A stretch of 64,000 nucleotides of DNA from Pseudomonadota bacterium (GCA_003576765.1 QEVP01000010.1:1-64000), one strand, 5' to 3'. Shown: positions 9,968 through 23,014, numbered from the stretch's first letter. Notes: a model not told the origin generated them from the sequence alone. Numbers and translations are program-made.

Positions 9968-10690
9968 ATGTCCACCGCCCCTACAGCCGCCATGGTTCTC
10001 GCCGCCGGGTTCGGCACCCGCATGCGGCCGCTCACCGACCACATGCCGAAGCCGATGGTGGCCGTCGCCGGCAAGCCGCTCATCGACCATGTGCTGGACA
10101 AGCTCGCGGAGGCCAGTGTCGCCCGCGCCGTGGTCAACGTGCATTACCTGCCCGACCGGATCATCGACCATGTCACCGGGCGCGCGCGGCCGGCCGTGAC
10201 GATCTCGGACGAGCGCGACGTCATCCTCGGCACCGGCGGGGCGGTGGTGAAGGCGCTGCCGCTGCTCGGCGCGGCGCCGTTCTTCCATCTCAACGCCGAC
10301 ACGCTGTGGATCGACGGGGTGCAGCCGAACCTTGTTCGCCTCGCGCAGGCGTTCGATCCGGCGCGCATGGACGTCCTGCTGCTGCTGGCGCCGACCGCCG
10401 GCAGCATCGGCTACCACGGCAAGGGCGATTTCGTGATGGAGCCGTCCGGCCGCCTCATCCGCCGCGGGGAGCGCGAGGTGGTGCCGTTCGTCTATGCCGG
10501 CGTCGCCATCCTGACGCCGGGGGTGTTCGCGGACGCGCCACGGGGCGAGTTCTCGCTCAACGCGGTGTTCGACCGTGCCGCCGAGGCCGGCCGGCTGCAT
10601 GGCCTGCGCATCGACGGCACCTGGATGCATGTCGGCACGCCCGACGCCGTTGCCGCCGCTGAAAAGGCGTTTTTGGCCAGCGCCGCCTGA
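9968..10690 (+). CDS. murU: MurU-like sugar-1-phosphate nucleotidyltransferase
   Basis: Nucleotidyltransferase of 240 aa with the signature VLAAGFGTRMRPLT, the substrate-binding MPKPM segment, and the metal-binding Asp in HLNADTLW. Its closest functional family is MurU, which converts MurNAc-1-phosphate to UDP-MurNAc in the cell-wall recycling route that bypasses de novo synthesis. The AmgK-like domain encoded 0.5 kb upstream would supply the sugar 1-phosphate. GlmU-like or mannose-1-phosphate activity cannot be excluded from sequence alone, but length and pairing fit MurU best. Confidence 0.82.
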   Translation: MSTAPTAAMVLAAGFGTRMRPLTDHMPKPMVAVAGKPLIDHVLDKLAEASVARAVVNVHYLPDRIIDHVTGRARPAVTISDERDVILGTGGAVVKALPLLGAAPFFHLNADTLWIDGVQPNLVRLAQAFDPARMDVLLLLAPTAGSIGYHGKGDFVMEPSGRLIRRGEREVVPFVYAGVAILTPGVFADAPRGEFSLNAVFDRAAEAGRLHGLRIDGTWMHVGTPDAVAAAEKAFLASAA

Positions 10691-10744
10691 CCGTTCGCGA
10701 TTGGGCGTTGCGTGCTGCGGCGGTTTGCGCATGATCGGGCCACC

Positions 10745-13700
10745 ATGCGCGTGGTCACGATTCCCCCCTCGACGCCGTTCCTGCCGACGCTGATTGCAGC
10801 GCTGATCGACGGCCGCCTCGTGGCGGGGTTCGAGGCCCGCCAACATCCCGAACGGCTCGCCGAGGCGACGCTGTATCTGCCGACGCGGCGCGCCGTCGAA
10901 CTGGCGCGCGAGACGTTCCTCGACGTGCTCGGCACCGACGCCGCGCTGTTGCCGCGCATCGTGCCGCTGCGCGACATCGACGAGGACGACCTCGCTTTCG
11001 CCGAGCCGGCCGCGAGCGAGGGTGCGGCCGCCTTCGACCTGCCGCCGGACCTGACGGCGCTGGAGCGGCGCCTGCTGCTGGCACCGCTGATCGCTACCTG
11101 GGCCGCGCAACTCAAGCCCGACGATCCCGACGCGGTGCCGCTGCTCACCGGCGGGGTGGCGGCCACGCTCAAGCTGGCCGACGATCTCGCCCGCCTGATG
11201 GACGACATGCTGCGCCGTGGCGTCGGCTGGGAGGTGCTCGACGGGCTGGTGCCCGACGACTTCGACCGCTACTGGCAGTTGACCCTGCAATTCCTGAGCA
11301 TCGCCCGCGACCACTGGCCGCCGATCCTCGAAGCGCAGGGCAGGATCGAGCCGGCCTTGCGCGAACAGGAACTGATCGCGGCGGAAGCGGCGCGGCTGGC
11401 GCAAGCGACCGGGCCGGTGATCGCGGCCGGCTCGACCGGCTCGATGCCGACCACGGCGGCGTTTCTTCATGCCATTGCCCGGCTGCCGCACGGCGCGGTG
11501 GTGCTGCCCGGCCTCGACCGCGACCTTGACGAAGCGGCCTGGCAGATCGTCGGCGGCGGCGTTGACGACGACGGCCGGACCTTGCCGCCGCTTGCGAGCC
11601 ACCCGCAGTTCGCGCTGCACGGCCTCATCGCGCGCTTCGGCCTCAAACGCGAGGAGGTCGACGACCTCGCCCCGCCCGCGCCGCACGGCCGCGAGGTGCT
11701 GGCCTCGGAGGCGCTGCGGCCCTCCGCCGCCACCGCCGACTGGCACGCGCGGCTCAACCGGCCCGACATCGCCGCAGCAATCGGCGCCGGCACGCAGCGC
11801 CTTGCGGTGATCGCGGCGCCGACGCCGGAAGCGGAGGCGCTGGCGATTGCGGTGGCGTTGCGCGAGGCGCACGAGCACGGCCGCTCGGCGGCGCTGGTGA
11901 CGCCGGATCGCGCGCTGGCGCGCCGGGTGATGGCGGCGCTCGGGCGCTGGTCCGTTCCCTTCGACGATTCCGGCGGCACCGCGCTGGCCGAGACGCCGGC
12001 CGGCCTGTTCGCCCGCCTTGCCGCCGCGGTGGTGGCCGAGGGCCTGCCGCCGGCGACGCTGCTGGCGCTGCTCAAGCATCCGTCGTTGCGGCTCGGGCAG
12101 GGGGAGGGCGCGTGCGCCGAGGCCGTGGCCACGCTCGAACTCGCGCTGTTTCGCGGCTCGCGCCCGGCCGCGACCTGCGCTGCGTTAAGCGAGGCACTGA
12201 TCGCGTTCCGTCACGACCTCGCCAACCTCAAGGCCGGGCGGCCGTCGATGCTGCATCCCTCCGAGCCGCGTGCGCGACTGGACCCCGCCGCGCTCGATTC
12301 AGCCGCCGCGCTGATCGCGCGGCTGGCGCATGCGCTGGCGCCGCTCGAACGGCTGAAGGCCAGCCCCCATGCCTTTGCCGCACTGGCGGCGCGCCATCGC
12401 GAGGCGGTGGCCGCGCTGTCGGCCGACGCCGACGGCGAGCCGGTCGCCTTCGCCGGCCGCGACGGCGAGATGCTGGACGACGTTTTCGCCGAACTGATCG
12501 CGTTCGACGGGCCGATGCAGCTCCGGATGACGCGCGGCGACTATCCCGACGCCTTTACCGCCGCCGTCAGCGACCGCGTCGTGCGTGCGCCGCCGCCGCG
12601 TGGCGCGCGGGTGCAGATCTATGGCGTGATCGAGGCGCGGCTGACCATGCACGACCGCGTCGTGCTGGGCGGGCTGGTCGAGGGCGTGTGGCCGCCGGCG
12701 CCGCGTATCGACCCGTGGCTGTCCCGGCCGATGCGCCATCAGCTCGGCCTCGATCTGCCGGAGCGCCGCATCGGCCTGTCGGCCCACGATTTTGCGCAAG
12801 CGCTCGGTGCGCCGGACGTGATCCTGTCGCACGCGGCCAAGTCGGGCGGCGCGCCGACCGTCGCCTCGCGCTTCCTGCACCGGCTGGAAGCCGTCGCCGG
12901 CGCGGAGCGATGGGCCGCCGCCACGGCGGACGGCGCGCGCTATCTTGCCTATGCGGCGGCACTCGACTGGCCGCCCGGCAGCCGGCCGCAGCCGATCGAT
13001 CAGCCGGCGCCAAAGCCGCCGCGCGCGCTGCGGCCGACGCGGCTGTCGGTAACGCAGATCGAGGATTGGCTGCGCGATCCCTACACCATCTTCGCCCGCC
13101 ACATTCTCAAGCTGATCCCGCTCGCGCCGGTGGACATGGCGGCCTCCGTCGCCGACCGGGGCTCGGCGATCCACGCCGCACTCGCCACCTTCACCGAACG
13201 CTTCGCGGACGCCTTGCCCGACGACGTGGCCGGCGAGCTGGTGCGCATCGGCGAAGCGTGCTTTGCGCCGATCATGCACGAGCCGGAGGCGCGGGCGCTG
13301 TGGTGGCCGCGCTTCGTGCGCATCGCACAGTGGTTTGCCGGATTCGAGCGCGCCCGCCGCGCCAGTATCGCCACGCTGTTCGCGGAACGCCCGGGCGAAC
13401 TGACGCTGCCGCTTGAGGGCAATAGCTTCCGCCTGACCGCGCGCGCCGACCGCATCGAGCGCCGCGGCGATGGCTCCTACGCGCTCGTCGACTACAAGAC
13501 CGGGCGGCCGCCGAGCGCCAAGCAGGTGGTGCTCGGGCTGGCGCCGCAACTGACGCTGGAAGCCGCGATTCTGCGCGACGGCGGCTTTGCCGGCATCGGC
13601 GCCGGCGCTTCGGTGGGCGAACTCGTCTATGTGCGGCTGTCCGGCAACGATCCGGCCGGCGAGGCGACCGTTCTCAATCTCTCGCGTGGCCGCGACCAGC

Positions 13701-13888
13701 CGGCGCAATCGCCCGACGAGGCCGCCGACGAGGCGCGGCGCAACCTCGAAGCGCTGGTTAAGGCGTTCGACAACGACCGCCAGCCCTACACGTCGCTGAA
13801 CCTGTCGATGTGGGCGCGCCGCTACGGCGACTACGACGATCTCGCCCGCATCAGGGAATGGGCGGCGGCGAGCGGGGACGAGCCATGA
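10745..13888 (+). CDS. addB: AddB subunit of the AddAB double-strand-break helicase-nuclease
   Basis: Scaffold and nuclease subunit of AddAB, which resects double-strand breaks and loads RecA. It is 1047 aa, of alphaproteobacterial AddB type: the N-terminal helicase-like region lacks a clear Walker A, while the C-terminal PD-(D/E)XK nuclease is present (RLTARADRIERR then YALVDYKTGRPPS, with Asp and the D-Y-K catalytic residues). The ATG at 10745 is preferred to an upstream non-ATG start at 10712. The stop overlaps addA by 4 bp, so the two subunits are made together. Confidence 0.93.
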   Translation: MRVVTIPPSTPFLPTLIAALIDGRLVAGFEARQHPERLAEATLYLPTRRAVELARETFLDVLGTDAALLPRIVPLRDIDEDDLAFAEPAASEGAAAFDLPPDLTALERRLLLAPLIATWAAQLKPDDPDAVPLLTGGVAATLKLADDLARLMDDMLRRGVGWEVLDGLVPDDFDRYWQLTLQFLSIARDHWPPILEAQGRIEPALREQELIAAEAARLAQATGPVIAAGSTGSMPTTAAFLHAIARLPHGAVVLPGLDRDLDEAAWQIVGGGVDDDGRTLPPLASHPQFALHGLIARFGLKREEVDDLAPPAPHGREVLASEALRPSAATADWHARLNRPDIAAAIGAGTQRLAVIAAPTPEAEALAIAVALREAHEHGRSAALVTPDRALARRVMAALGRWSVPFDDSGGTALAETPAGLFARLAAAVVAEGLPPATLLALLKHPSLRLGQGEGACAEAVATLELALFRGSRPAATCAALSEALIAFRHDLANLKAGRPSMLHPSEPRARLDPAALDSAAALIARLAHALAPLERLKASPHAFAALAARHREAVAALSADADGEPVAFAGRDGEMLDDVFAELIAFDGPMQLRMTRGDYPDAFTAAVSDRVVRAPPPRGARVQIYGVIEARLTMHDRVVLGGLVEGVWPPAPRIDPWLSRPMRHQLGLDLPERRIGLSAHDFAQALGAPDVILSHAAKSGGAPTVASRFLHRLEAVAGAERWAAATADGARYLAYAAALDWPPGSRPQPIDQPAPKPPRALRPTRLSVTQIEDWLRDPYTIFARHILKLIPLAPVDMAASVADRGSAIHAALATFTERFADALPDDVAGELVRIGEACFAPIMHEPEARALWWPRFVRIAQWFAGFERARRASIATLFAERPGELTLPLEGNSFRLTARADRIERRGDGSYALVDYKTGRPPSAKQVVLGLAPQLTLEAAILRDGGFAGIGAGASVGELVYVRLSGNDPAGEATVLNLSRGRDQPAQSPDEAADEARRNLEALVKAFDNDRQPYTSLNLSMWARRYGDYDDLARIREWAAASGDEP

Positions 13889-16800
13889 GCCGCATCATCC
13901 CCGACGATGCCCGCGCGCGCCAGCAGCTCGCGTCCGATCCCGCGGTCTCGGCCTTCGTGTCGGCCAATGCCGGCTCCGGCAAGACCCATGTGCTGGTGCA
14001 GCGCGTGGTGCGGCTGCTGCTGAACGGCGTCGCGCCCGAACGCATTTTGTGCATCACCTTCACCAAGGCGGCGGCCGCCAACATGGCCGAGCGGGTGTTT
14101 ACGACGCTCGGGCGCTGGATCGCTCTCGACGATGCCGGCCTCGATGCGGCGATCCGCGAAGCCGGCGCCACCCCCTCGCCACGCCTGCGCCGGCGGGCGC
14201 GGGCGCTGTTCGCCGAGGCGCTCGATACGCCGGGCGGCCTCAAGGTGCAGACCATCCACGCGCTGTGCACGCGCCTGTTGCAGCAGTTTCCGTTCGAGGC
14301 CGAGGTGCCGGCGCATTTCGCCGTGCTCGACGACCGCGACCAGGCCGAGATGCTGGAGCGTGCCAGTCTCGACGTGCTTCTGAAGGCGGCGGCCGATCCG
14401 CACGGGCGCACCGGGCGCTCGCTTGCGGTGGCGATGGCCGAGGCTGCCGACGTCACGTTTCGCGACGTGGTGCGCGAGGCATGCCTGGCTCGCGAGCGGC
14501 TGGTCGGCGACGACGGGCTCGAGGCGGCACTGGCGCGGCTTGCACGCGCGCTCGGCATCGCGCCCGATCTCGATATCGCGACGCTCGAGCGCGAGATCGT
14601 CGAAGGCCCCTATCTGCCGCTGTCGCAATGGGAGGCGGCGGCGCGCGTTTTCGACACCGGCAGCAGCAACGACCAGAAGCAGGCGGCGCGGCTGCGCGCC
14701 GCGCTGGCCGAGAACGATGCGGCGCGGGTCGATGCCTATCTCGACCTGTTCGGCCGCGAGGACAAAGGCGTGTTCGTGGCGCGCAAATCGCTTCTCACCA
14801 AGGCGACGGCCGAGCGACACCCGGCGCTGGCGCAGGCGCTTGCCGACGAGCAGCCGCGCGTGCTTGCCCTGCGCGAGAGCCGGTGCGCCGTGAAATTACG
14901 TGAGCGTACCGCCGCGCTGATGACCATCAGCGGCGAGGTGATCGATGCCTATCGCCGCGACAAGCTGGCGCGCGGCCTCATCGACTACGACGACCTGATC
15001 GACAAGGCGCTGAAAATGCTCGACCGCGTGGCGTCGGGCTGGGTGCATTACAAGCTCGATCGCGGCATCGACCATGTGCTGATCGACGAGGCGCAGGACA
15101 CGAGCCCCCAGCAGTGGGACATCGTCGAGCGGCTGATTGCCGAGTTCACCAGCGGCGCGGGCGCGCGCGACGGCGTCAAGCGCACCGTGTTCGCCGTCGG
15201 CGACGAGAAGCAGTCGATCTTCTCGTTTCAGGGCGCCGCGCCGCGCGAGTTCGACGCCCGCCGCCGCGCGCTGATGAAACGCTTCCGCGAGGCCGGCCAG
15301 CGCTTCGAGCAGGTCGCCTTCACCTATTCGTTCCGCTCAGGCCCGGCGATCCTGCAATCGGTCGATGGCGTGTTTGCCGACGAGATGATCTACCGCAGCA
15401 TCCATGCGGTGGAAAATAACGCGCCGATCCATCAGGCGCTGGCCGACGCCGCACCGGGCATGGTCGAACTGTGGGAGCCGGAGGAGAAGGACGCCCGTCC
15501 CGACATCGAGGGCTGGCGCGCGCCGTTCGACGCGACGCCCGAGACCTCGCCCGAGGTCAAGCTGGCGCGCCGCATCGCGCGTAGCGTCACTGCATTGATC
15601 GACGCCGGCACGCCGACCGGCCCGGCCGGCCGGCAGCGGCGGCTTGCCGTCGGCGACGTGCTGGTGCTGGTGCGCCGGCGCGGCCGTGTGTTCGATGCGG
15701 TGATCCAGGCGCTGAAGCGCGCCGGCATTCCGGTCGCCGGCGCCGACCGCCTCAAGCTGACCCAGCACATCGCGGTGATCGACCTGATGAACCTCGCCGA
15801 TGCGCTGTTGTTGCGGCAGGACGATCTGGCGTTGGCGGTGGCGCTGAAAAGCCCGCTGTTCGGCCTTGATGACGACGACCTGATCGCGCTGGCGGCCAGC
15901 CGCAAGGGCACCTTGCGCGATGCGCTCGCCGCGCAGGCAAGCGCGGTGCCGCGCTATGCGGAAGCCGTGCGGCGGCTTGAGGCCTGCGCCGAGGTGGCGG
16001 CGCGCGAGACGCCGTTCGGCTTCTTCGCCTGGCTGCTCGGCAGCGACGGTGGCCGTGGACGCATCCTGCGCCGGCTCGGCCCGGAAGCCAACGACGCGCT
16101 CGACGAGTTCCTCGAGCTGGCGCTCGGCTACGAGCGCCGCGCGCCGGCCTCGCTGCAAGGGTTTTTGGCGTGGCTGCGCGCCGCCGACACCGAGGTCAAG
16201 CGCGATATGGAACTGGGCCGCGACGAGGTGCGGGTGATGACCGTGCACGGCGCCAAGGGGCTGGAGGCCCCGGTGGTGATCCTCGCCGACACCACGACGT
16301 CGCCGGCCGACCATCAGCGTGGCGGATTGATCCGGCTGCCGGGGGCGTCGCATGAGATGCCTTGCGTGGTATGGGCCGCGAGCCGCGCCGACGATCCGCC
16401 GGCGGTCGCGGCGGCGCGAGCGGCGATCGTGCAGGACACCGAGGACGAATATCGGCGGCTGCTCTACGTCGCCATGACCCGCGCCGCCGATCGGCTGATC
16501 GTCGGCGGATCGCTTGCGGCGAACCGCAACGACGTGCGCGAGGCGTCGTGGTACGATCTGATCCGCAAGGGGTTGTCGCGCAGCGACCTGACCGAAACGG
16601 TGGTCGAGACGGACGACGGCCCGGTGCGGCGCTATGCGCGGGCAGGCGCGGCCGACACGATGCCGTTGCCGGCGGAGGCCGAAGGTGGAGCGGCCGTCTC
16701 CGATCTGCCGCCGTGGCTGTCGGTGCCGGCTGCGGCCGTCGCGAGCGATGTCGCGCCGTTGCAGCCGTCGCATGCCGGCCCTGCGCGCGCCCGCCGCGCG

Positions 16801-17334
16801 GGGACAGCAGATGAGGCGGCGCGGCAGCGCGGCACGCTGGCGCATCGGCTTTTGCAATCGCTGCCCGATGTCGCGGCAAGCGAGCGCAGGATCAAGGCGC
16901 AGGCGTTTCTCGCCCGCCATGCCCGCGACTGGGACGAGGGGCTGCGTCAGGTGCTTGTAGACGAGGTGGTGGCCCTGATCGCCGATCCGCGCTTTGCTGC
17001 GTTGTTTGCCGAGGGTAGCCGCGCCGAGGTGCCGATCGTCGGCCGGCTCGCGCACAAGGGCTTGCCGCCGCTGCGCGTCCACGGCCAGATCGACCGGCTG
17101 GCGATGACCTCGGACGGCGTGCTGATCGCCGACTACAAGACCGACCGCGTTCCGCCGCGCGCCGCCGCCGCCATTCCCGATGCGTACGTCCGCCAGCTCG
17201 CGCTCTACCGCGCCGTGCTGCAAAAGCTGCATCCCGGCCGGCCGGTGCGCGCCAGCGTGGTGTTCACCGCGACGCCGGAAATTTTCGAGATCGAGGCTGC
17301 GCGGCTCGATGCGGCGCTGGCCGGGATGTCATGA
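13885..17334 (+). CDS. addA: AddA subunit of the AddAB helicase-nuclease
   Basis: UvrD-family superfamily 1 helicase plus nuclease, 1149 aa. Visible motifs are Walker A NAGSGKTHVL (residues 28-37), Ia ITFTKAAAANMAER, II LIDEAQDTS, III VGDEKQSIFSFQGA, V TVHGAKGLEAPVVIL, VI YVAMTRAADRLIVGG, and the C-terminal nuclease HGQIDRLAMTSDG then IADYKTDRVPP. The ATG at 13885 overlaps the addB stop. In many alphaproteobacteria trxA follows addA; here the next gene is convergent secA, across a palindromic repeat. Confidence 0.95.
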   Translation: MSRIIPDDARARQQLASDPAVSAFVSANAGSGKTHVLVQRVVRLLLNGVAPERILCITFTKAAAANMAERVFTTLGRWIALDDAGLDAAIREAGATPSPRLRRRARALFAEALDTPGGLKVQTIHALCTRLLQQFPFEAEVPAHFAVLDDRDQAEMLERASLDVLLKAAADPHGRTGRSLAVAMAEAADVTFRDVVREACLARERLVGDDGLEAALARLARALGIAPDLDIATLEREIVEGPYLPLSQWEAAARVFDTGSSNDQKQAARLRAALAENDAARVDAYLDLFGREDKGVFVARKSLLTKATAERHPALAQALADEQPRVLALRESRCAVKLRERTAALMTISGEVIDAYRRDKLARGLIDYDDLIDKALKMLDRVASGWVHYKLDRGIDHVLIDEAQDTSPQQWDIVERLIAEFTSGAGARDGVKRTVFAVGDEKQSIFSFQGAAPREFDARRRALMKRFREAGQRFEQVAFTYSFRSGPAILQSVDGVFADEMIYRSIHAVENNAPIHQALADAAPGMVELWEPEEKDARPDIEGWRAPFDATPETSPEVKLARRIARSVTALIDAGTPTGPAGRQRRLAVGDVLVLVRRRGRVFDAVIQALKRAGIPVAGADRLKLTQHIAVIDLMNLADALLLRQDDLALAVALKSPLFGLDDDDLIALAASRKGTLRDALAAQASAVPRYAEAVRRLEACAEVAARETPFGFFAWLLGSDGGRGRILRRLGPEANDALDEFLELALGYERRAPASLQGFLAWLRAADTEVKRDMELGRDEVRVMTVHGAKGLEAPVVILADTTTSPADHQRGGLIRLPGASHEMPCVVWAASRADDPPAVAAARAAIVQDTEDEYRRLLYVAMTRAADRLIVGGSLAANRNDVREASWYDLIRKGLSRSDLTETVVETDDGPVRRYARAGAADTMPLPAEAEGGAAVSDLPPWLSVPAAAVASDVAPLQPSHAGPARARRAGTADEAARQRGTLAHRLLQSLPDVAASERRIKAQAFLARHARDWDEGLRQVLVDEVVALIADPRFAALFAEGSRAEVPIVGRLAHKGLPPLRVHGQIDRLAMTSDGVLIADYKTDRVPPRAAAAIPDAYVRQLALYRAVLQKLHPGRPVRASVVFTATPEIFEIEAARLDAALAGMS

Positions 17335-17384
17335 TGGGTGATGGCGGACTCTTGCCGCCACAGAACGGCATTATTGCCCTCCCT

Positions 17385-17476
17385 CGTCATGGCCGGACTT
17401 GTCCCGGCCATCCACGTCCTTTTCTTGCGGGGTGGCCGCTCAGACGTGGATGCCCGGCATAAAGCCGGGCATGACG
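17385..17476. repeat. Paired CGTCATxGCCGG palindromic repeat
   Basis: Two facing 34-bp arms, 17385-17418 (cgtcatggccgg...tccacgtc) and 17443-17476 (gacgtggatgcccgg...atgacg), are imperfect inverted copies. Each contains its own hairpin (ggccgg/ccggcc and gcccggc/gccgggc). A related pair lies at 21684-21751. It occupies the gap between convergent addA and secA and may serve as a bidirectional transcription end. Confidence 0.8.
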
Positions 17477-17528
17477 GAAAATGGAGAGGCAAGTGTTTCC
17501 AACAGTCCCGGTCTAACCAGAGAATGCC

Positions 17529-20372
<2,844 letters not shown>

Positions 20373-20762
20373 TCTCAAACGTCCTGTTTGTCGTCCGGCG
20401 CGGCGGCGGGGGCCGCGATCCGCCAGGATCAACCCGTGTGATACCCCGTGGAAAGTCCGGGGTCGTGAGGCCGGCGAGGCCGGTCGGACCATGACGGCCA
20501 TAAGGTCGGCGATCACGATGCGCCGGTTCAAGGCCCGGCCCGGCGACCCCCACGCCATGACGGGCCGCAAGCCTTGCGGCTTCGGCGATCAAGCGGACAG
20601 ATATGGCCCGGCTCCCGCCTTGTCAACGTCGTGGGGGCGGCGCGAAATTCCATGATTTTGACAGAGTTTTCGCCGCCAACTGCGGTATATTCATTGCCTT
20701 GCCGCGCGGGCCCTGCGAGGGTCGCGCCGCATCGATGCCCTTCCTTAAGACAAGGACCACCC
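20373..20762. promoter_or_regulatory. Divergent secA/parvulin intergenic region, possible promoter
   Basis: This 390-bp gap has no convincing gene. On the plus strand TTGACA at 20658-20663 is followed by TATATT at 20686-20691, but the 22-bp spacing is longer than the ideal 17, so the promoter assignment is weak. No secM-like reading frame or recognisable RNA structure is evident upstream of secA. Confidence 0.3.
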
Positions 20763-21671
20763 ATGACCGCCTTTCCGGCTTCCTTTCCCCCTGCCTTGCG
20801 TCCGGCCTTGCGCCTTGCCCTGATCCCGGCCGCCGGCTGCCTGGCGCTGGCGCTGGCCACGGCCCAGCCGGTGCTGGCCGCCGAGGACGCCAACCCGGTG
20901 GTGGCCCGGGTCGATGGCAGCGACATTCGCCAGAGCGACGTCCAGCTCGCCGAGGAGGAGCTGGGTGCCCAGCTCCAGCAGATGGACGAGGCGACCCGGC
21001 GCGAGAACATCATCGCCTTCCTGGTCGATATGAAGATCGTCGCCAAGGCCGCCGAGGCCAAGAAGGTCGGCGACAATGAGGCGTTCAAGAAGCGCCTCGC
21101 CTTCACCCGCGACCGCCTGCTGATGGACAGCCTGTTGACCGAGGAGGGCAAGGCCGGCGCCGACGATGCGGCCTTGCGCAAGGTCTATGACGAGGCCGCC
21201 AAGCAGATTTCGGCCGAGCAGGAGGTGCATGCCCGGCACATCCTGGTGGAGAGCGAGGACGAGGCCAAGGCGATCGTTGCCGAATTGAAGAAGGGAGCCG
21301 ATTTCGCCGAGCTTGCCAAGAAGAAGTCCAAGGACCCCGGCGCCTCCGATGGCGGCGACCTCGGCTTCTTCACCAAGGACCAGATGGTGCCGGAGTTCTC
21401 CGCCGCCGCCTTTGCGCTGGAGCCGGGCAAGCTGTCCGATCCGGTCAAGAGCCAGTTCGGCTGGCACGTCATCAAGGTCGAGGAAAAGCGCAACCGCCAG
21501 CCGCCGGCGTTTGAGCAGGTCAAGGGCCAGCTCGAAACCTACGCCGTGCGCAAGGCGCAGGCCGAATATGTCGCCAAGCTGCGCGAGGGGGCCAAGGTCG
21601 AACGGCTCGACAAGACCTCGGCGCCGGATGCGGCCAAGGACGGCGCGAAGGACGCCCCGGCCAAGAAGTAA
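20763..21671 (+). CDS. Periplasmic parvulin-type peptidyl-prolyl isomerase
   Basis: Exported foldase of 302 aa. A signal peptide of about 39 residues ends around ATAQPVLAAED. A SurA/PrsA-like N-terminal helical region follows (DGSDIRQSDVQLAEEEL). The parvulin (rotamase) domain spans about residues 155-245, with VHARHILVESEDEA, FAELAKKKSKDPGASDGGDL and FGWHVIKVEEKR. The C-terminus is rich in Lys, Ala and Asp. The ATG at 20763 follows GGACCACCC; the longer upstream frame lacks a signal sequence. It likely assists folding of secreted and outer-membrane proteins, a role that fits its divergent position to secA. Confidence 0.9.
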   Translation: MTAFPASFPPALRPALRLALIPAAGCLALALATAQPVLAAEDANPVVARVDGSDIRQSDVQLAEEELGAQLQQMDEATRRENIIAFLVDMKIVAKAAEAKKVGDNEAFKKRLAFTRDRLLMDSLLTEEGKAGADDAALRKVYDEAAKQISAEQEVHARHILVESEDEAKAIVAELKKGADFAELAKKKSKDPGASDGGDLGFFTKDQMVPEFSAAAFALEPGKLSDPVKSQFGWHVIKVEEKRNRQPPAFEQVKGQLETYAVRKAQAEYVAKLREGAKVERLDKTSAPDAAKDGAKDAPAKK

Positions 21672-21683
21672 ATCTCCGAATTT

Positions 21684-21751
21684 GTCATGCGCGGGCTTGA
21701 CCCGCGCATCCATCTTCATGGATGGATTGCCGGGTCAAGCCCGGCAATGAC
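21684..21751. repeat. Paired GTCATxGCCGG palindromic repeat (second copy)
   Basis: gtcatgcgcgggcttgaccc on the left and the matching inverted arm ending caatgac on the right flank a short gatc/ttcat loop, with 'gggcttgaccc' type hairpins in both arms. It belongs to the same family as 17385-17476. It fills the gap between the parvulin gene and argJ and ends 9 bp before the argJ start; reading argJ from 21722 would translate the repeat, which argues for the downstream ATG. Confidence 0.85.
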
Positions 21752-21760
21752 GAGTGTCCT

Positions 21761-23014
21761 ATGTCCACCGCCGTCTCCCCCCTCGCGCCCACCGACGTTC
21801 CCGACCTGCCGCCGCTCGCCGGCGTGCGGCTCGCCACCGCCGCTGCCGGCATCCGCTACAAGGGCCGCACCGACGTGCTGCTGGTGCTGTGCAACCCCGG
21901 CACCTCGGTCGCCGGCGTGTTCACCACCTCGAAATGCGCCTCCGCCCCCGTCGAATGGTGCCGCGCCCGGCTCAAGGGCGGCAAGTCTTCCAAGACAGGT
22001 CTGGCCCGGGCGCTGGTGGTCAATTCCGGCAATGCCAACGCCTTCACCGGCAAGAGCGGCCGCGCCGCCACCATGCTGACCGCGAAGCTCGCCGCGAAAG
22101 CCGCCGGTTGCAAGGCCGACGAGGTGTTTTTGGCCTCGACCGGGGTGATCGGCGAGCCGCTCGACGCCACCAAATTCGACGGCGTGCTGGAGCGGCTTGC
22201 GCACGACGCCGCGCCCGGCCGTTGGCACGACGCCGCGAAGGCGATCATGACCACCGACACCTTCCCGAAGGTCGCGACCGCCACCGCGACGATCGGCAGG
22301 ACAAAAGTCACCATCAACGGCATCGCCAAGGGCGCCGGCATGATCGCCCCCGACATGGCGACCATGCTGGCCTTCGTGTTCACCGACGCGCCCCTGTCGG
22401 GCGCCGTGCTGCAATCGCTGTTGAAATCCGGCGTTGAGGACACCTTCAACGCCGTCACCATCGACGGCGATACCTCGACCTCCGACACGCTGTTGGCCTT
22501 CGCCACCGGCGCGGCCAAGGACGCGCCAAAGATCTCGCGCCCCTCCGACCCGCGCCTGAAAGCGTTCGCAAAAGCGTTCCACGACGTGCTCGCCAATCTC
22601 GCCGAGCAGGTGGCGCGCGACGGCGAGGGCGCGCGCAAGCTGGTCGAGATCGTGGTCGAGGGGGCGACGTCGAAGCGGTCCGCGCGCAAAATCGCGATGT
22701 CGATCGCCAATTCGCCGCTGGTCAAGACGGCGATCGCCGGCGAGGACGCCAACTGGGGCCGCGTGGTGATGGCGGTCGGCAAGGCCGGCGAGCCGGCCGA
22801 CCGTGACAAGCTCTCGATCGCCTTCAACGGTATCCGCGTCGCCCACAAGGGCGCGCGCGATCCGTCCTACGACGAGGCCGAGGTGTCGAAGGCGATGAAG
22901 GACGACGTCATCCGCATCAAGGTCAGGCTCGGCTTGGGCACGGGCCGCGACCGCGTGCTGACCTGCGACCTCACCAAGGAGTACGTCGCCATCAACGGCG
23001 ACTACCGCTCGTGA
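21761..23014 (+). CDS. argJ: ArgJ, bifunctional ornithine acetyltransferase/N-acetylglutamate synthase
   Basis: Catalyses acetyl recycling from N-acetylornithine to glutamate in arginine biosynthesis and can also make N-acetylglutamate from acetyl-CoA. The 417-aa precursor self-cleaves before the nucleophilic Thr in [16 protein letters not shown] (Thr201), which is present. Other family features are [10 protein letters not shown] and the C-terminal [14 protein letters not shown]. The start at 21761 excludes 13 codons that lie inside the palindromic repeat. The stop overlaps the GTG start of mutT. Confidence 0.96.
   Translation: MSTAVSPLAPTDVPDLPPLAGVRLATAAAGIRYKGRTDVLLVLCNPGTSVAGVFTTSKCASAPVEWCRARLKGGKSSKTGLARALVVNSGNANAFTGKSGRAATMLTAKLAAKAAGCKADEVFLASTGVIGEPLDATKFDGVLERLAHDAAPGRWHDAAKAIMTTDTFPKVATATATIGRTKVTINGIAKGAGMIAPDMATMLAFVFTDAPLSGAVLQSLLKSGVEDTFNAVTIDGDTSTSDTLLAFATGAAKDAPKISRPSDPRLKAFAKAFHDVLANLAEQVARDGEGARKLVEIVVEGATSKRSARKIAMSIANSPLVKTAIAGEDANWGRVVMAVGKAGEPADRDKLSIAFNGIRVAHKGARDPSYDEAEVSKAMKDDVIRIKVRLGLGTGRDRVLTCDLTKEYVAINGDYRS

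Noticed and set aside
9563..12079. 838-codon minus-strand frame across the PilZ, murU and addB genes
   Set aside because: It crosses three supported plus-strand genes and their gaps; no recognisable domain.
17335..17528. Possible tRNA or small RNA between addA and secA
   Set aside because: The hairpins are explained by the paired palindromic repeat; no cloverleaf or TψC-like arm is present.
21722..21760. 13-codon upstream extension of argJ
   Set aside because: It translates the palindromic repeat; the ATG at 21761 matches the usual ArgJ length.
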